Source: Rhodospirillales bacterium (GTDB lineage Bacteria; Pseudomonadota; Alphaproteobacteria; CACIAM-22H2). From it: a DNA stretch of 44,742 bases. A program made the position numbers and the translations under genes. The stretch's first letter is position 1. Each line of letters starts with the position of its first letter. The DNA lies in assembly GCA_016794025.1 (NCBI GenBank), contig JAEUKX010000081.1, positions 1-44,742 of the forward strand, given 5' to 3'. The notes beneath the pieces are model-generated. The model worked only from the letters and a program-made list of their open reading frames with translations. It did not search any database and was not told where the DNA came from. Below are positions 24,665-33,195 of this stretch, in pieces.

Positions 24665-25323
24665 TGGCCCGCGACCCCTTTGCCGCGGCCCGGCGCAGGC
24701 TCTTCGTCTCGGTCGTCTCCGATACCCTCGACGGGCTCGGCTTCCGGAACCAGGCCTTCGCCCCGGCGATCCGTCCGCTCGACGACACGCGCGTGCTGCT
24801 GGGTCGCGCGCGCACGGCGCTCTACCGCGAGGTCTTCCACGTGCCGAAGGGCCACAATCCCTACGCGCTGGAGATCGCGCTCGTCGACGATCTGAAGCCC
24901 TTCGAGATCGCCGTGATGGCCTGCGGCGGCAACCCGAAGATCGGCCCGTGGGGCGAACTGCTGACGACCGCCGCGCGCGCGCGCGGCGCCGTCGGCGCGC
25001 TCACCGACGGGCTGGTGCGCGACGTGCGCGCCATCCGCAAGCTGAAGTTCCCGGTCTTTTCGGCGGGCATCGGCCCGCTCGACAGCAAGGGGCGCGGCGA
25101 AGTCGCGGCGATCGACGTGCCCGTGGAACTGGGCGGCGTGCGCGTGGAATCCGGCGACGTGATCTTCGGCGATGCCGACGGTGCGGTGGCGATTCCGCGG
25201 AAGGTCGAGAAGCAGGTCTTCGCCGCGGCATTCGGGAAGGTGTCGGGCGAGAACAGCACGCGCGCGGCGCTCGCGCGCGGCGAGAAGCTCGCCAGCGTCT
25301 TCAAGCGCTTCGGCATCCTGTAG
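24664..25323 (+). CDS. RraA-like / HMG-CHA aldolase-family protein
   Basis: A 219-residue protein of the RraA/4-hydroxy-4-methyl-2-oxoglutarate (HMG/CHA) aldolase fold. True RraA proteins inhibit RNase E and lack aldolase residues; here the class II aldolase signature appears intact: WGELLTTAARARGAVGALTDG followed about 20 residues after the glycine-rich loop by VRDVRAI, in which the Arg-Asp pair contacts substrate and metal. It may therefore cleave or decarboxylate a 4-hydroxy-2-oxo acid. Translational coupling to the SDR suggests a two-step route: oxidation of a hydroxyl to a ketone, then retro-aldol cleavage. That pathway is an inference. GFA-family gene follows 22 bp downstream. Confidence 0.85.
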   Translation: MARDPFAAARRRLFVSVVSDTLDGLGFRNQAFAPAIRPLDDTRVLLGRARTALYREVFHVPKGHNPYALEIALVDDLKPFEIAVMACGGNPKIGPWGELLTTAARARGAVGALTDGLVRDVRAIRKLKFPVFSAGIGPLDSKGRGEVAAIDVPVELGGVRVESGDVIFGDADGAVAIPRKVEKQVFAAAFGKVSGENSTRAALARGEKLASVFKRFGIL

Positions 25324-25345
25324 CGGCGGACCGGCCCGGCGCATC

Positions 25346-25762
25346 ATGCTGAAAGGTTCCTGCGCCTGCGGCAGCGTCCGCTACGAAATCGCCGGACCGC
25401 TGATCGGGCCGGTGACCTATTGCCATTGCTGGCGCTGCCGCAAGCACTCGGGCTCGAGCTTCGGAACGACCGCCGGCGTTCGCGCCGCCGATTTCCGGAT
25501 CGTCGCGGGCGAAGAACGGCTCGCAAGCTGGGAATCAAGCCCCGGTACGCGACGTTACTTCGCGGCGTGCTGCGGCTCGCCGATCTACAAGCGAAACGAG
25601 CGGACCCCCGACCAGTTCGGCTTCCGGCTCGGCACGCTGGACGACGATCCGCACATGCGGGGCGCCCTCCACTTCCAGACGGGATCGAAGGCACCCTGGC
25701 TGGAAATCGCCGACGATCTTCCATGCGAAGGCGGCGGCCCGCCGTTCGGATCGCGCGACTGA
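25346..25762 (+). CDS. GFA (CENP-V/glutathione-dependent formaldehyde-activating) family protein
   Basis: A 138-residue zinc-binding protein of the GFA superfamily. Zinc ligands are clear: GSCACGSVRYEI (Cys-x-Cys), YCHCWRCRKHSG (CxCxxC) and later FAACCGSPIY. These bind two zinc ions in the Mss4-like fold. The name comes from a glutathione-dependent formaldehyde-activating enzyme, but most members have no proven activity, so the call is family-level only. It follows the RraA-like gene closely on the same strand and may be in the same transcript. Its stop lies 4 bp from the convergent membrane-protein gene. Confidence 0.88.
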   Translation: MLKGSCACGSVRYEIAGPLIGPVTYCHCWRCRKHSGSSFGTTAGVRAADFRIVAGEERLASWESSPGTRRYFAACCGSPIYKRNERTPDQFGFRLGTLDDDPHMRGALHFQTGSKAPWLEIADDLPCEGGGPPFGSRD

Positions 25763-25766
25763 CCGG

Positions 25767-26189
25767 CTAGGCCGCTTCCGACTTGCCTGCCGGTCGTGCC
25801 GGCTTCTTCGTCTTTGCCGCACGCTTCCCGAAGATATTGAGCACGTTCATCGTGCTGAAGCCGAGCGCCCGCTTGGCGGCGGCGACGTGCTCGGCCCGGT
25901 CGAAAAACTGGAAGCCGCGGTCGAGCAGGCGGATCGTGAAGAAGCGGTTGTACTCGCTGGCGAACACGATCGCCGAGAAGATATAGAGGAAGCCCGCCAG
26001 TGCGCGCGAGAACGGATGGCGCAGCAGGAAGGGAGCGATCGCGAGAGCCAGCATGAACAGGCCGACCTTTATGTTGCCGCGCGCGAGCGCCGGCAGGCCG
26101 CCGAAGAACAGGCCCGTCCAGCTGAAGCCGTAATAGGCGGTCCGGACCTCGTTCGTGTCCGGATGCCGCAGGATGATCGCGCGCGCCAT
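25767..26189 (-). CDS. Small membrane protein of unknown function (DUF2628-like pattern)
   Basis: A 140-residue inner-membrane protein. After an N-terminal soluble strand region (ILRHPDTNEVRTAYYG) comes FSWTGLFFGGLPALARGNIK, a pattern resembling DUF2628-type small membrane proteins, then two or three membrane helices (VGLFMLALAIAPFLL; RALAGFLYIFSAIVFAS). The C-terminal part is cytoplasmic and basic (FGKRAAKTKKPARPAGK). Function is unknown. The most notable feature is its leader: a 13-bp perfect hairpin ends three bases before the start codon and buries the probable ribosome binding site. It is encoded downstream of the DHRS6-like SDR on the same strand, separated by about 110 bp of AT-rich DNA. 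Confidence 0.72.
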   Translation of the reverse strand: MARAIILRHPDTNEVRTAYYGFSWTGLFFGGLPALARGNIKVGLFMLALAIAPFLLRHPFSRALAGFLYIFSAIVFASEYNRFFTIRLLDRGFQFFDRAEHVAAAKRALGFSTMNVLNIFGKRAAKTKKPARPAGKSEAA

Positions 26190-26192
26190 TGC

Positions 26193-26222
26193 CAGTTCCC
26201 TTTCCGTCGGGAAAGGGAACTG
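26193..26222 (-). promoter_or_regulatory. 13-bp RBS-sequestering hairpin
   Basis: CAGTTCCCTTTCC and its exact reverse complement are separated by four bases. Read on the minus strand, the right arm (GGAAAGGGAACTG) contains the only purine-rich ribosome binding site and ends three bases before the ATG of the membrane-protein gene. The structure would hide that site in the mRNA. It could act as an RNA thermometer, translational attenuator or protein-binding hairpin; as DNA it is also a symmetrical operator candidate. No T-run follows, so it is unlikely to be an intrinsic terminator. Confidence 0.6.
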
Positions 26223-26234
26223 TACAATCGAAGC

Positions 26235-26274
26235 GTAAATACTACAAATTAAGCAACCTTGGAGTAGTAATTAC
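26235..26274. repeat. AT-rich 11-bp inverted repeat downstream of the DHRS6-like gene
   Basis: GTAAATACTAC and GTAGTAATTAC form an inverted repeat (10 of 11 positions) with an 18-bp spacer. It lies 24 bp after the SDR stop and 46 bp before the membrane-protein start, both on the minus strand. It may be an operator or part of the promoter of the membrane-protein gene; the AT-rich context argues for a promoter. Confidence 0.35.
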
Positions 26275-26297
26275 ACAATGTCGATTCCGCCACAGGC

Positions 26298-27038
<741 letters not shown>

Positions 27039-27195
27039 TTACGCGCTCTCCCGAATTTGCATGCGTTCCCGCGATTTTCCCGACGCGCGAGCCGTCGCGC
27101 GGAAACGATAACTTGAGGCAGGAAAAATTGCGATACGGATTTCCGCGCGCCGTCGTCGAAGCGATGACGGCCATTGGGCGAACGCCCAGGATATT

Positions 27196-27507
27196 TCAGC
27201 GGTTGCGGTGAGCGGCGCCCAGCCGCGTCTGTCGGCGTCCCAATGCCCCGCGCGCGTCGTGCGCACCCGCATGGCGGACCGAAATGGCGTGGACGGCGAG
27301 ATCGTTGACGAAGCGGATAACCCGCACGACGTCCGGATGCGTTCCGGCAAGACCCGGCGGCCAGACCGGCGCTTCGCCGACCCGAGCCGCCGAGAACGCG
27401 GCGAAAAGCATCGCGCGCAGGCGCTGGCCGGAGACGCCGATCTGCCGTGCGGCATTGTCGATCGTGGCGCCGTCCGGCGGCGCCGGCGGTCTGGGCGAAA
27501 GCTGCAT
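27196..27507 (-). CDS. Hypothetical protein, 103 aa
   Basis: Not recognised. The start is favoured by GGAG eight bases before the ATG. The N-terminus is proline-rich (MQLSPRPPAPPDGATI), followed by a likely helical segment (DNAARQIGVSGQRLRAMLFA) reminiscent of a helix-turn-helix-sized module, then PDVVRVIRFVNDLAVHAISV. The C-terminal 25 residues are arginine/alanine-rich and less gene-like. Competing frames on the plus strand look worse. It might be a small DNA-binding or regulatory protein, but evidence is thin. It lies between the DHRS6-like gene and the AT-rich leader of the cupredoxin gene. Confidence 0.4.
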   Translation of the reverse strand: MQLSPRPPAPPDGATIDNAARQIGVSGQRLRAMLFAAFSAARVGEAPVWPPGLAGTHPDVVRVIRFVNDLAVHAISVRHAGAHDARGALGRRQTRLGAAHRNR

Positions 27508-27585
27508 CGCGATTTCTCCGCGAATCCCGGGTGTTCTCACAACGTGGCGCACCTGAGCATTTCCGCGATATCGAATTCAATATTT

Positions 27586-27627
27586 AATACTTATGTATTC
27601 CATAATTGTATGTATTTCGCACAATTA
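27586..27627. promoter_or_regulatory. AT-rich leader with two dyads upstream of the cupredoxin gene
   Basis: AATAC-TTAT-GTATT (perfect 5-bp arms) is followed by TAATTGT and ACAATTA, 7-bp inverted repeats 11 bp apart. The dyads lie in a strongly AT-rich stretch (about 27570-27680) 100-140 bp before the cupredoxin start codon. The region is the probable promoter of the cupredoxin-peroxidase pair, with the dyads as candidate regulator sites. Confidence 0.4.
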
Positions 27628-27725
27628 GGAAAAACCTCGGCAATTTATTTATTGTATCACGTTTCATTTTGACTGGATTGCGCCTTAAATGCGCGCGCCA
27701 ATTCTCGCGCTGGGAGGCTTGCGGC

Positions 27726-28052
27726 ATGTGCCGATCGCTCGCGTTCGCGGCAGGCGTCGGCCTCGCCTTCGCCGCCGTTCTGCCGGTCGGAGCCGGTGAT
27801 TTCCGCGTGCGGCAGGTCGACCGGCAGTTCTCCGTCGCCGAGCTGGATGCGCGCGTCGACGACACGGTGGAGTTCACGAACGACGACAAGGTTGCCCACA
27901 ACATCTTCTCGCGCTCGATCGCGCAGCCCTTCGATCTCGGCGCCCAACGGCCCGGCGAAAGCCTGCGCATCCGTCTCGCCGCGCCGGGCGAGCTCAAGGT
28001 CGAGTGCGCGATCCATCCACGCATGCGCCTGACGATCCGGGTCGCCCGATAG
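27726..28052 (+). CDS. Periplasmic cupredoxin-like (plastocyanin/methylamine utilisation type) protein
   Basis: A 108-residue exported blue-copper-like protein. The N-terminus has a signal peptide (SLAFAAGVGLAFAAVLPVGA). The mature beta-sandwich begins DFRVRQVDRQFSVAEL and contains VEFTNDDKVAHNIFS with copper ligand His58, then the C-terminal ligand loop VECAIHPRM with Cys94, His97 and Met100. This is the complete type 1 copper set. It should shuttle electrons in the periplasm. The gene for a di-haem peroxidase starts 46 bp downstream, so the cupredoxin is probably its electron donor or acceptor. An upstream in-frame extension into AT-rich DNA was rejected because it lacks a signal-like composition. 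Confidence 0.85.
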   Translation: MCRSLAFAAGVGLAFAAVLPVGAGDFRVRQVDRQFSVAELDARVDDTVEFTNDDKVAHNIFSRSIAQPFDLGAQRPGESLRIRLAAPGELKVECAIHPRMRLTIRVAR

Positions 28053-28098
28053 GCGGCCTTTGCCCGAACGACGTTCCAGAAGGAAGTAGAGGAGTCCC

Positions 28099-29124
28099 AT
28101 GACGAACAAGCGTATCGCTCTCGCCCTCGCGCTCGCCGCCTTTGCAGGTGCCTGCGCGCCGCCGCCCCAGAAGGCCACCTACGACGCCAAGCAGACGGAG
28201 ACGATGGCCGCATACCGGCGGGTGAAGGAGATCCCCTTCGACAAGGCCAATCCCTTCTCGAAGGAAAAGGCCGATCTCGGCTACGCGCTGTTCTTCGATC
28301 CGCGCCTGGGCCACGAGAATTCCGTCTCCTGCGCGACCTGCCACGTTCCGGCGCTGGGCTGGGGCGATGCCTTTCCCAAGTCGCCCGCCACGCTCGGCCG
28401 CACCACGCCGCGCCATTCGCCGGGCATCGCGAACCTCGCCTGGGACGAACTTTATTTCTGGGACGGGCGCGTGGACACGCTCGAGGCGCAGATGCTGGCT
28501 GCGGTGGCCGGCCCGTCGATGAACACGCCGCTTCCCGATCTCGAGAAGAAGCTGCGCGCCATCCCCGGCTACGCCCCGCTCTTCGCCAAGGCGTTCCCCG
28601 GAACGGCTGAGCCGATCACCTCGGCCAACGTCGCCAAGGCGATCGCCGTCTACGAGCGCACGGTCGTTTCCGGCCGCGCGCCATTCGACGCCTGGATCGA
28701 AGGCGACGAGAGTGCGATTTCCGACGACGCCAAGCAGGGCTTCTGGCTGTTCACGGGCAAGGCCAATTGCGCGGCCTGCCACAACACCTGGCGCTTCACC
28801 GACGGCAGCTTCCACGACATCGGCCTGCCGGGCGAGGATCCGGGCCGCGGCCGGCTGCTCACCTCGATCGCCAAGATGAAGCAGGCCTTCAAGACCCCGT
28901 CGCTGCGCGACGTGTCGCTCTCGGCGCCGTATTTCCACGACGGCTCGGTGGGCACGCTGCTCGACGTGATCAACCACTACGAAAAGGGCGGCATCAAGCG
29001 GCCGAGCCTGTCGGAGGACATGAAGGCGGTCGCGCTGAGCCGCGAGGACAAGCGCAACCTGCTCGCCTTCCTTTCCACGCTCACCTCGGCCGAGCCGCCG
29101 GTGCGCGCGCCAAGGCTGCCCTAG
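28099..29124 (+). CDS. Di-haem cytochrome c peroxidase / MauG-family lipoprotein
   Basis: A 341-residue periplasmic di-haem enzyme of the CcpA/MauG family. A short signal ends in the lipobox FAGAC, with Cys19 as likely lipid anchor. The first haem site is CATCH (Cys78, Cys81, His82) and the second is CAACH (Cys224, Cys227, His228), with the family blocks FFDPRLGHENSVSCATCH and FKTPSLRDVSLSAPYFHDGS. It should reduce hydrogen peroxide or, like MauG, carry out a long-range oxidation. It follows the cupredoxin gene, its likely redox partner. No mauBA methylamine dehydrogenase genes are in the window, so a methylamine role is not supported. GAGGAG forms the ribosome binding site. Confidence 0.92.
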   Translation: MTNKRIALALALAAFAGACAPPPQKATYDAKQTETMAAYRRVKEIPFDKANPFSKEKADLGYALFFDPRLGHENSVSCATCHVPALGWGDAFPKSPATLGRTTPRHSPGIANLAWDELYFWDGRVDTLEAQMLAAVAGPSMNTPLPDLEKKLRAIPGYAPLFAKAFPGTAEPITSANVAKAIAVYERTVVSGRAPFDAWIEGDESAISDDAKQGFWLFTGKANCAACHNTWRFTDGSFHDIGLPGEDPGRGRLLTSIAKMKQAFKTPSLRDVSLSAPYFHDGSVGTLLDVINHYEKGGIKRPSLSEDMKAVALSREDKRNLLAFLSTLTSAEPPVRAPRLP

Positions 29125-29203
29125 GGCAAAAAAACCGTTAACACACGACCGGGGGTGGGCCTAATCTCGCCGTCCTTGCACTTCAGATGCGGAGACGGCG
29201 CGG

Positions 29204-29956
29204 ATGTCCCACCCCCTTTTCGACCTCACCGGGCGCGTTGCCCTTGTCACGGGCGCCTCGCGCGGTCTGGGCTTCGCGATGGCCGAGGCGCTGGCCAAGG
29301 CCGGCGCCCATGTCGTCCTCAACGCCCGCAACAAGGCCGAGCTTGAAGCCGCTGCCGGCAAGCTGGGCGGCGAAGCACTGCCCTTCGACGTGACCGACGA
29401 GGCCGCGTGCGTGGCCGCAGTTGCCGGCATCGCCAAGCGCAAGGGCCGTCTCGACATCCTCGTGTCCAATGCCGGGTCGAACATCCGCGCGCCGCTGCTC
29501 GACTACAAGACCGCCGATTTCGACACGACGGTGGGCCAGCACCTGCGCGCGGGCTTCATTCTCGGCCGCGAGGCGGCCAAGGTCATGACCAAGGCCGGCA
29601 AGGGTCGGATCATCTACACGACGTCGCTGACGGCCCATCTCGGCCGGCCGTCGATCGTCGCCTATACGGCCGCGAAGACGGCGCTTGAAGGCATGATCCG
29701 CCAGATGGCGGTCGAGCTCGCCCCCTCGGGCGTTCTCGTCAACGGCATCGCGCCCGGCTACTTCCTGACCGAGCTCAACAAGCCGCTCATCGAGAACAAG
29801 GACTTCAATTCCATGATCGTGCGCCGCACGCCGCTGGGCCGCTGGGGCGACCCGGCCGAACTGGGCGGGGCCTGCCTGCTGCTGGCTTCCGACGCGGGCT
29901 CGTTCCTGACCGGCCAGACGCTCGTCGTCGACGGCGGGATGTCGATCTCGCTCTAG
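29204..29956 (+). CDS. SDR dehydrogenase, gluconate 5-dehydrogenase-like
   Basis: A 250-residue classical SDR resembling gluconate 5-dehydrogenase and related sugar-acid dehydrogenases. Cofactor motif TGASRGLG, then VSNAGSNIRAPLLDY, active-site serine in YTTSLTAHLG, catalytic YTAAK, and NGIAPGYFLTELNKPL, a loop common in Ga5DH-type enzymes. NARNKAELE after strand 2 suggests NADP-compatible cofactor use. It is convergent with the TRAP permease gene, sharing CTAG as reciprocal stops, and probably serves the same sugar-acid pathway as that operon. The gene starts 79 bp after the peroxidase gene on the same strand but functions look unrelated. Confidence 0.9.
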   Translation: MSHPLFDLTGRVALVTGASRGLGFAMAEALAKAGAHVVLNARNKAELEAAAGKLGGEALPFDVTDEAACVAAVAGIAKRKGRLDILVSNAGSNIRAPLLDYKTADFDTTVGQHLRAGFILGREAAKVMTKAGKGRIIYTTSLTAHLGRPSIVAYTAAKTALEGMIRQMAVELAPSGVLVNGIAPGYFLTELNKPLIENKDFNSMIVRRTPLGRWGDPAELGGACLLLASDAGSFLTGQTLVVDGGMSISL

Positions 29957-32121
29957 GCCGCCGCCGCGCGCCGCGCGGCAAGCTGGCGGACCAGCACGGG
30001 CATCGCCAGCACGAGCGAGATGGCGATGCCGCCGGCCGAGCCGTGGATCATCGGCAGGCCCGCGATGCCGACCAGAACGCGTTCCCACTTCGCCATCGGG
30101 GCAAGGAACCAGCCCGCGAACGCGGCCGACAGCAGCGTGACGCTGCCAAGGCACGTGCCGGCAGCCATCGCGAATTTCGCGAGCGTGAAATCCGGTACCA
30201 CGATCAGCAGCGCCGGCGAGAACGCGAAGACGAACGGCACCAGCACCTTGCCCATCGCCAGACGGAACGCCGTGTTGCCGGCCTTGAACGGGTCGGCACC
30301 GGCCATGCTCGCCCCGGCATAGGCCGCGATGGCGACCGGCGGCGTGATGTCGGCAAGCACGCCGTAATAGAAGACGAAGAAATGCGCCACGAGCGGTGCC
30401 ACGCCCAGCATGCCCAGTGCCGGCGTGGCAACCGTGACCATGATGATGTAGGTGGCCGTCGTCGGCACGCCGCAGCCCAGGAGGATGCACACGATGCCGG
30501 TCAACACCAGCGTGAAGAAGAGCGTCGCGCCCTTCACGTCGAAGGGCGAGAACGGCAGGTGGTCGACGACAAGATGCGCCCACTGGTCGGAAAGCGAGGT
30601 GACGATCCACGAGATCTTGAAGCCCACGCCGGTCAGCGTGACCACGCCGACGATGATGCCGACGGTCGCCGCAGCCGCACCCACGCCGATCGCATACTTG
30701 GCACCCAGAACGAACGCGTCGACGAGGCCGGCGAAAAGCCTGCGGCCTTCCTTGCGCTCGCGCATCAGCACGCCATCGGCCATGACCGCGAAGCAGGCCA
30801 GCGTCAGCCCGACATTGACACCCGGCACGCGCAGCAGCTCGCTCGGCGCGCCCACGAGCATGATCGCCGAGAAGGCCAGTGCGGCCGCCCCGCGCCGGCG
30901 CGCGAGGCCGACGAGCATGCAGCCCGTGATTCCCCAGAAGGCCGAAAGATAGGGCGTATAGCCCGAGAACAGCACCACCACGAGTGCCACCAGCGGGGCA
31001 AGCGTGGGCCAGTCGGCCGCGAAGACCTCGCGCAGGTTCGGCACCTCGTCGTCGCGAAGCCCGCGCATGCCCGAGCGGCGCGCCTCGAAATGCACCTGCA
31101 TCAGCACGCCGAAGAAATGGACGAAGGCCGGCACGATCGCCGCGACCACGATCGTCGCGTAGGGCAGGTTCAGGAACTCGACCATCAGGAAGGCCGCGGC
31201 CCCCATGATCGGCGGGGTGATCTGGCCCCCCGTCGCCGCGGTCGATTCCACGGCCGCCGCGAAATGCCGCTGGTAGCCGAGCCGGATCATCATCGGGATG
31301 GTCAGCGATCCGACCGTCACCGTGTTGGCGACCGACGAGCCGGACAGCATCCCGAACAGCGCCGAGCCGAAGATCGAGATCTTGGCGGGGCCGCCGGCGA
31401 AGCGCCCGGCCACCGCCGCCGCCACGCCCAGGAATAGCCGCCCCAGCCCGATGCGCGTGGCGAGCACGCCGAACAGCACGAAGTGGAAGACGTACGTGGC
31501 CACCACGCCCAGCGCCACGCCGTAGACGCCCTGGCTGGTCAGGTAGAGGTGATTGATCAGCACCGACCACGTGGCGCCCGGATGCAGGAAGATGCCGGGG
31601 AACCACGTGCCGTAGAGCGCGTAGACCATCGCCACGATCGCGATCAGCGGCAGCCCCCAGCCGATCGCGCGGCGCGTCGCCTCGATCATCAGCAGCACGG
31701 CAAGCGAGCCCATCGTCACGTCGAGCGCGGTGGGATTGCCCACCCGGAAGGCGAGATCCTCGAAAATCCACGGAACGTAAAGCGAGGAGACGGCGGCGGC
31801 GGCCGCCATCAGCCAGTCGGCAAGCGGGATGCCGCCCGGCCGCAGCGGGCCTGACGGGCGGACGGTGCGGCCGTCCGCGTGGCGCGCGGAAAAGACGAGG
31901 AAGATGAGCCCCAGCACGAATGCCAGGTGGATGCCGCGATGGGTGACCTCGCGCAGCAGACCGAACCCGGCGGTGTAGTAGTGGAACATCGACAGCGCGA
32001 CGAGCAGCCCGCCCACGAGGAGGCCGGTGCCGCCCGGCACCTTGCGGAACTGCATCTCCGGGTCGAGTTCCTCCTCGAGCCGGGCGAGTTCGTCGGCGGA
32101 TGCCTGATCGAGCGTTGTCAT
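29953..32121 (-). CDS. TRAP transporter fused permease (DctQM type, TAXI family)
   Basis: A 722-residue inner-membrane protein in which the small (4-segment) and large (12-segment) TRAP permease subunits are fused, the form that pairs with TAXI binding proteins. Sodium-gradient-driven uptake of a carboxylate is expected. Visible large-subunit blocks include FGVLATRIGLGRLFLGVA, FGSALFGMLSGSSVANTVT, TAATGGQITPPIMGAAAFLM and a second repeat GCGVPTTATYIIMVTVATP with ADITPPVAIAAYAGA. The ATG at MTTLDQAS was taken; an upstream in-frame ATG is possible. It is the last gene of the sugar-acid operon, after the TAXI binding protein gene. Confidence 0.94.
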   Translation of the reverse strand: MTTLDQASADELARLEEELDPEMQFRKVPGGTGLLVGGLLVALSMFHYYTAGFGLLREVTHRGIHLAFVLGLIFLVFSARHADGRTVRPSGPLRPGGIPLADWLMAAAAAVSSLYVPWIFEDLAFRVGNPTALDVTMGSLAVLLMIEATRRAIGWGLPLIAIVAMVYALYGTWFPGIFLHPGATWSVLINHLYLTSQGVYGVALGVVATYVFHFVLFGVLATRIGLGRLFLGVAAAVAGRFAGGPAKISIFGSALFGMLSGSSVANTVTVGSLTIPMMIRLGYQRHFAAAVESTAATGGQITPPIMGAAAFLMVEFLNLPYATIVVAAIVPAFVHFFGVLMQVHFEARRSGMRGLRDDEVPNLREVFAADWPTLAPLVALVVVLFSGYTPYLSAFWGITGCMLVGLARRRGAAALAFSAIMLVGAPSELLRVPGVNVGLTLACFAVMADGVLMRERKEGRRLFAGLVDAFVLGAKYAIGVGAAAATVGIIVGVVTLTGVGFKISWIVTSLSDQWAHLVVDHLPFSPFDVKGATLFFTLVLTGIVCILLGCGVPTTATYIIMVTVATPALGMLGVAPLVAHFFVFYYGVLADITPPVAIAAYAGASMAGADPFKAGNTAFRLAMGKVLVPFVFAFSPALLIVVPDFTLAKFAMAAGTCLGSVTLLSAAFAGWFLAPMAKWERVLVGIAGLPMIHGSAGGIAISLVLAMPVLVRQLAARRAAAA

Positions 32122-32181
32122 GCGGGGGGTCGGTCGAAGGCCGGCCCCTTCCCGCAAGGGACAGGGGCCGGCGTCCGGCTC

Positions 32182-33162
32182 TTACTTCAGCAGGCCCGCT
32201 TCCTTGTAGAAGCGCGCGGCCCCGTCATGCAGCGGCACGCCGAGCAGGCCCTTGAGCGCGGTCTCCTTGCGGATGACCTTGCCCTTGGCATGGCCGGCGT
32301 CGAGGGCGGCGCGCGTCTTGTCGCTCCACAGCGCCTTGGTGACCGCGTAGACCGTGTCGTTCGAGATCTTGGCCGACGTGATCCAGTGCGCGCCCACGGC
32401 GACCGTCTTGACCGCGCCAACGCCCTTGTAGGTGTCGGCCGGGATCAGGTCGGGCGCGAAGAACGGCAGATCCTTGACGAGCTTCTCCGCGTTCGGGCCG
32501 TCGATGGGCAGGATGTCGATGCCCGAACCCGTCGAGGCCAGTTCGGAGATCGCCGCGGCCGGATAGCCGCCCGTGAAAAAGAACGCGTCGCACGACCCGT
32601 CCTTCATCTTGTCGGCCGCCTGGTTGGGCTTGAGGTATTCGGCCTTGACGTCCTTCTCGGTCACGCCGAATGCGCCGAGGATCGCCTTGGCATTGACGAG
32701 CGTGCCCGAGCCCGGCTCGTCGAGCGAGACGGCCTTGCCCTTGAGATCGGCGATCGACTTGACGTTCGAGGCCTTGCGCACGACGAGGTGCACCGATTCC
32801 GGATAGAGATTGGCGATCGAGCGCAGGTCGGCAAGCTTCGGCTTGCCCTCGAATACGCCCGTACCCGAATAGGCCCAGAAGGCGACGTCGGCCTGCACGA
32901 AGCCGGATTCGGCCGCGCCGCCGACGATGGCGTTGACGTTGGCAACCGAGCCGTTGCTGGCCACGGCCGTGGCGACGAGCGCGGGCGGGTTCGAGATCGC
33001 GTTGGCGATGAGGCCGCCCACGGGATAGTAGGTGCCGGCCGTGCCGCCGGTGCCGATGCGGAAGAAGGCGGGCGCCTGCGCGAATGCGCCGCGCGTGGCG
33101 AGCGCCGCGGCACCGAAAGCGCCCAGGGCGAGCGCGGAACGGCGGGTGATCGGATGGTTCAT
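32182..33162 (-). CDS. TAXI-family TRAP transporter solute-binding protein
   Basis: A 326-residue periplasmic binding protein with a twin-arginine-like signal (ITRRSALALGAFGAAALATR). The mature start FFRIGTGGTAGTYYPVGGLI is the TAXI hallmark, followed by NANAIVGG-like AESGFVQADVAFWAYSGTG and SIADLKGKAVSLDEPGSGT. It delivers a carboxylate to the fused permease encoded 60 bp downstream. Its ligand is unknown; co-location with DenD-like and DgoK-like enzymes points to a sugar acid. The gene follows the DenD-like gene by 33 bp in the same operon. Confidence 0.94.
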   Translation of the reverse strand: MNHPITRRSALALGAFGAAALATRGAFAQAPAFFRIGTGGTAGTYYPVGGLIANAISNPPALVATAVASNGSVANVNAIVGGAAESGFVQADVAFWAYSGTGVFEGKPKLADLRSIANLYPESVHLVVRKASNVKSIADLKGKAVSLDEPGSGTLVNAKAILGAFGVTEKDVKAEYLKPNQAADKMKDGSCDAFFFTGGYPAAAISELASTGSGIDILPIDGPNAEKLVKDLPFFAPDLIPADTYKGVGAVKTVAVGAHWITSAKISNDTVYAVTKALWSDKTRAALDAGHAKGKVIRKETALKGLLGVPLHDGAARFYKEAGLLK

Positions 33163-33195
33163 GTCATACTCCTTGTGCAGGGGGATTTCCGTCTT

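Noticed and set aside
26193..26222. 13-bp hairpin read as an intrinsic terminator of the DHRS6-like gene
   Set aside because: No T-run follows, and it ends three bases before the next gene's start codon, which fits a translational role better.
27084..27101. CGCGCGA-GCCG-TCGCGCG inverted repeat upstream of the DHRS6-like gene
   Set aside because: Alternating CG sequence is common by chance at this GC content, and it has no promoter elements around it.
29183..31771. Very long open minus-strand frame overlapping the TRAP permease gene
   Set aside because: It is an arginine/glycine-rich shadow frame of the real permease gene caused by high GC; it has no domain pattern, whereas the other frame gives an unmistakable TRAP permease.
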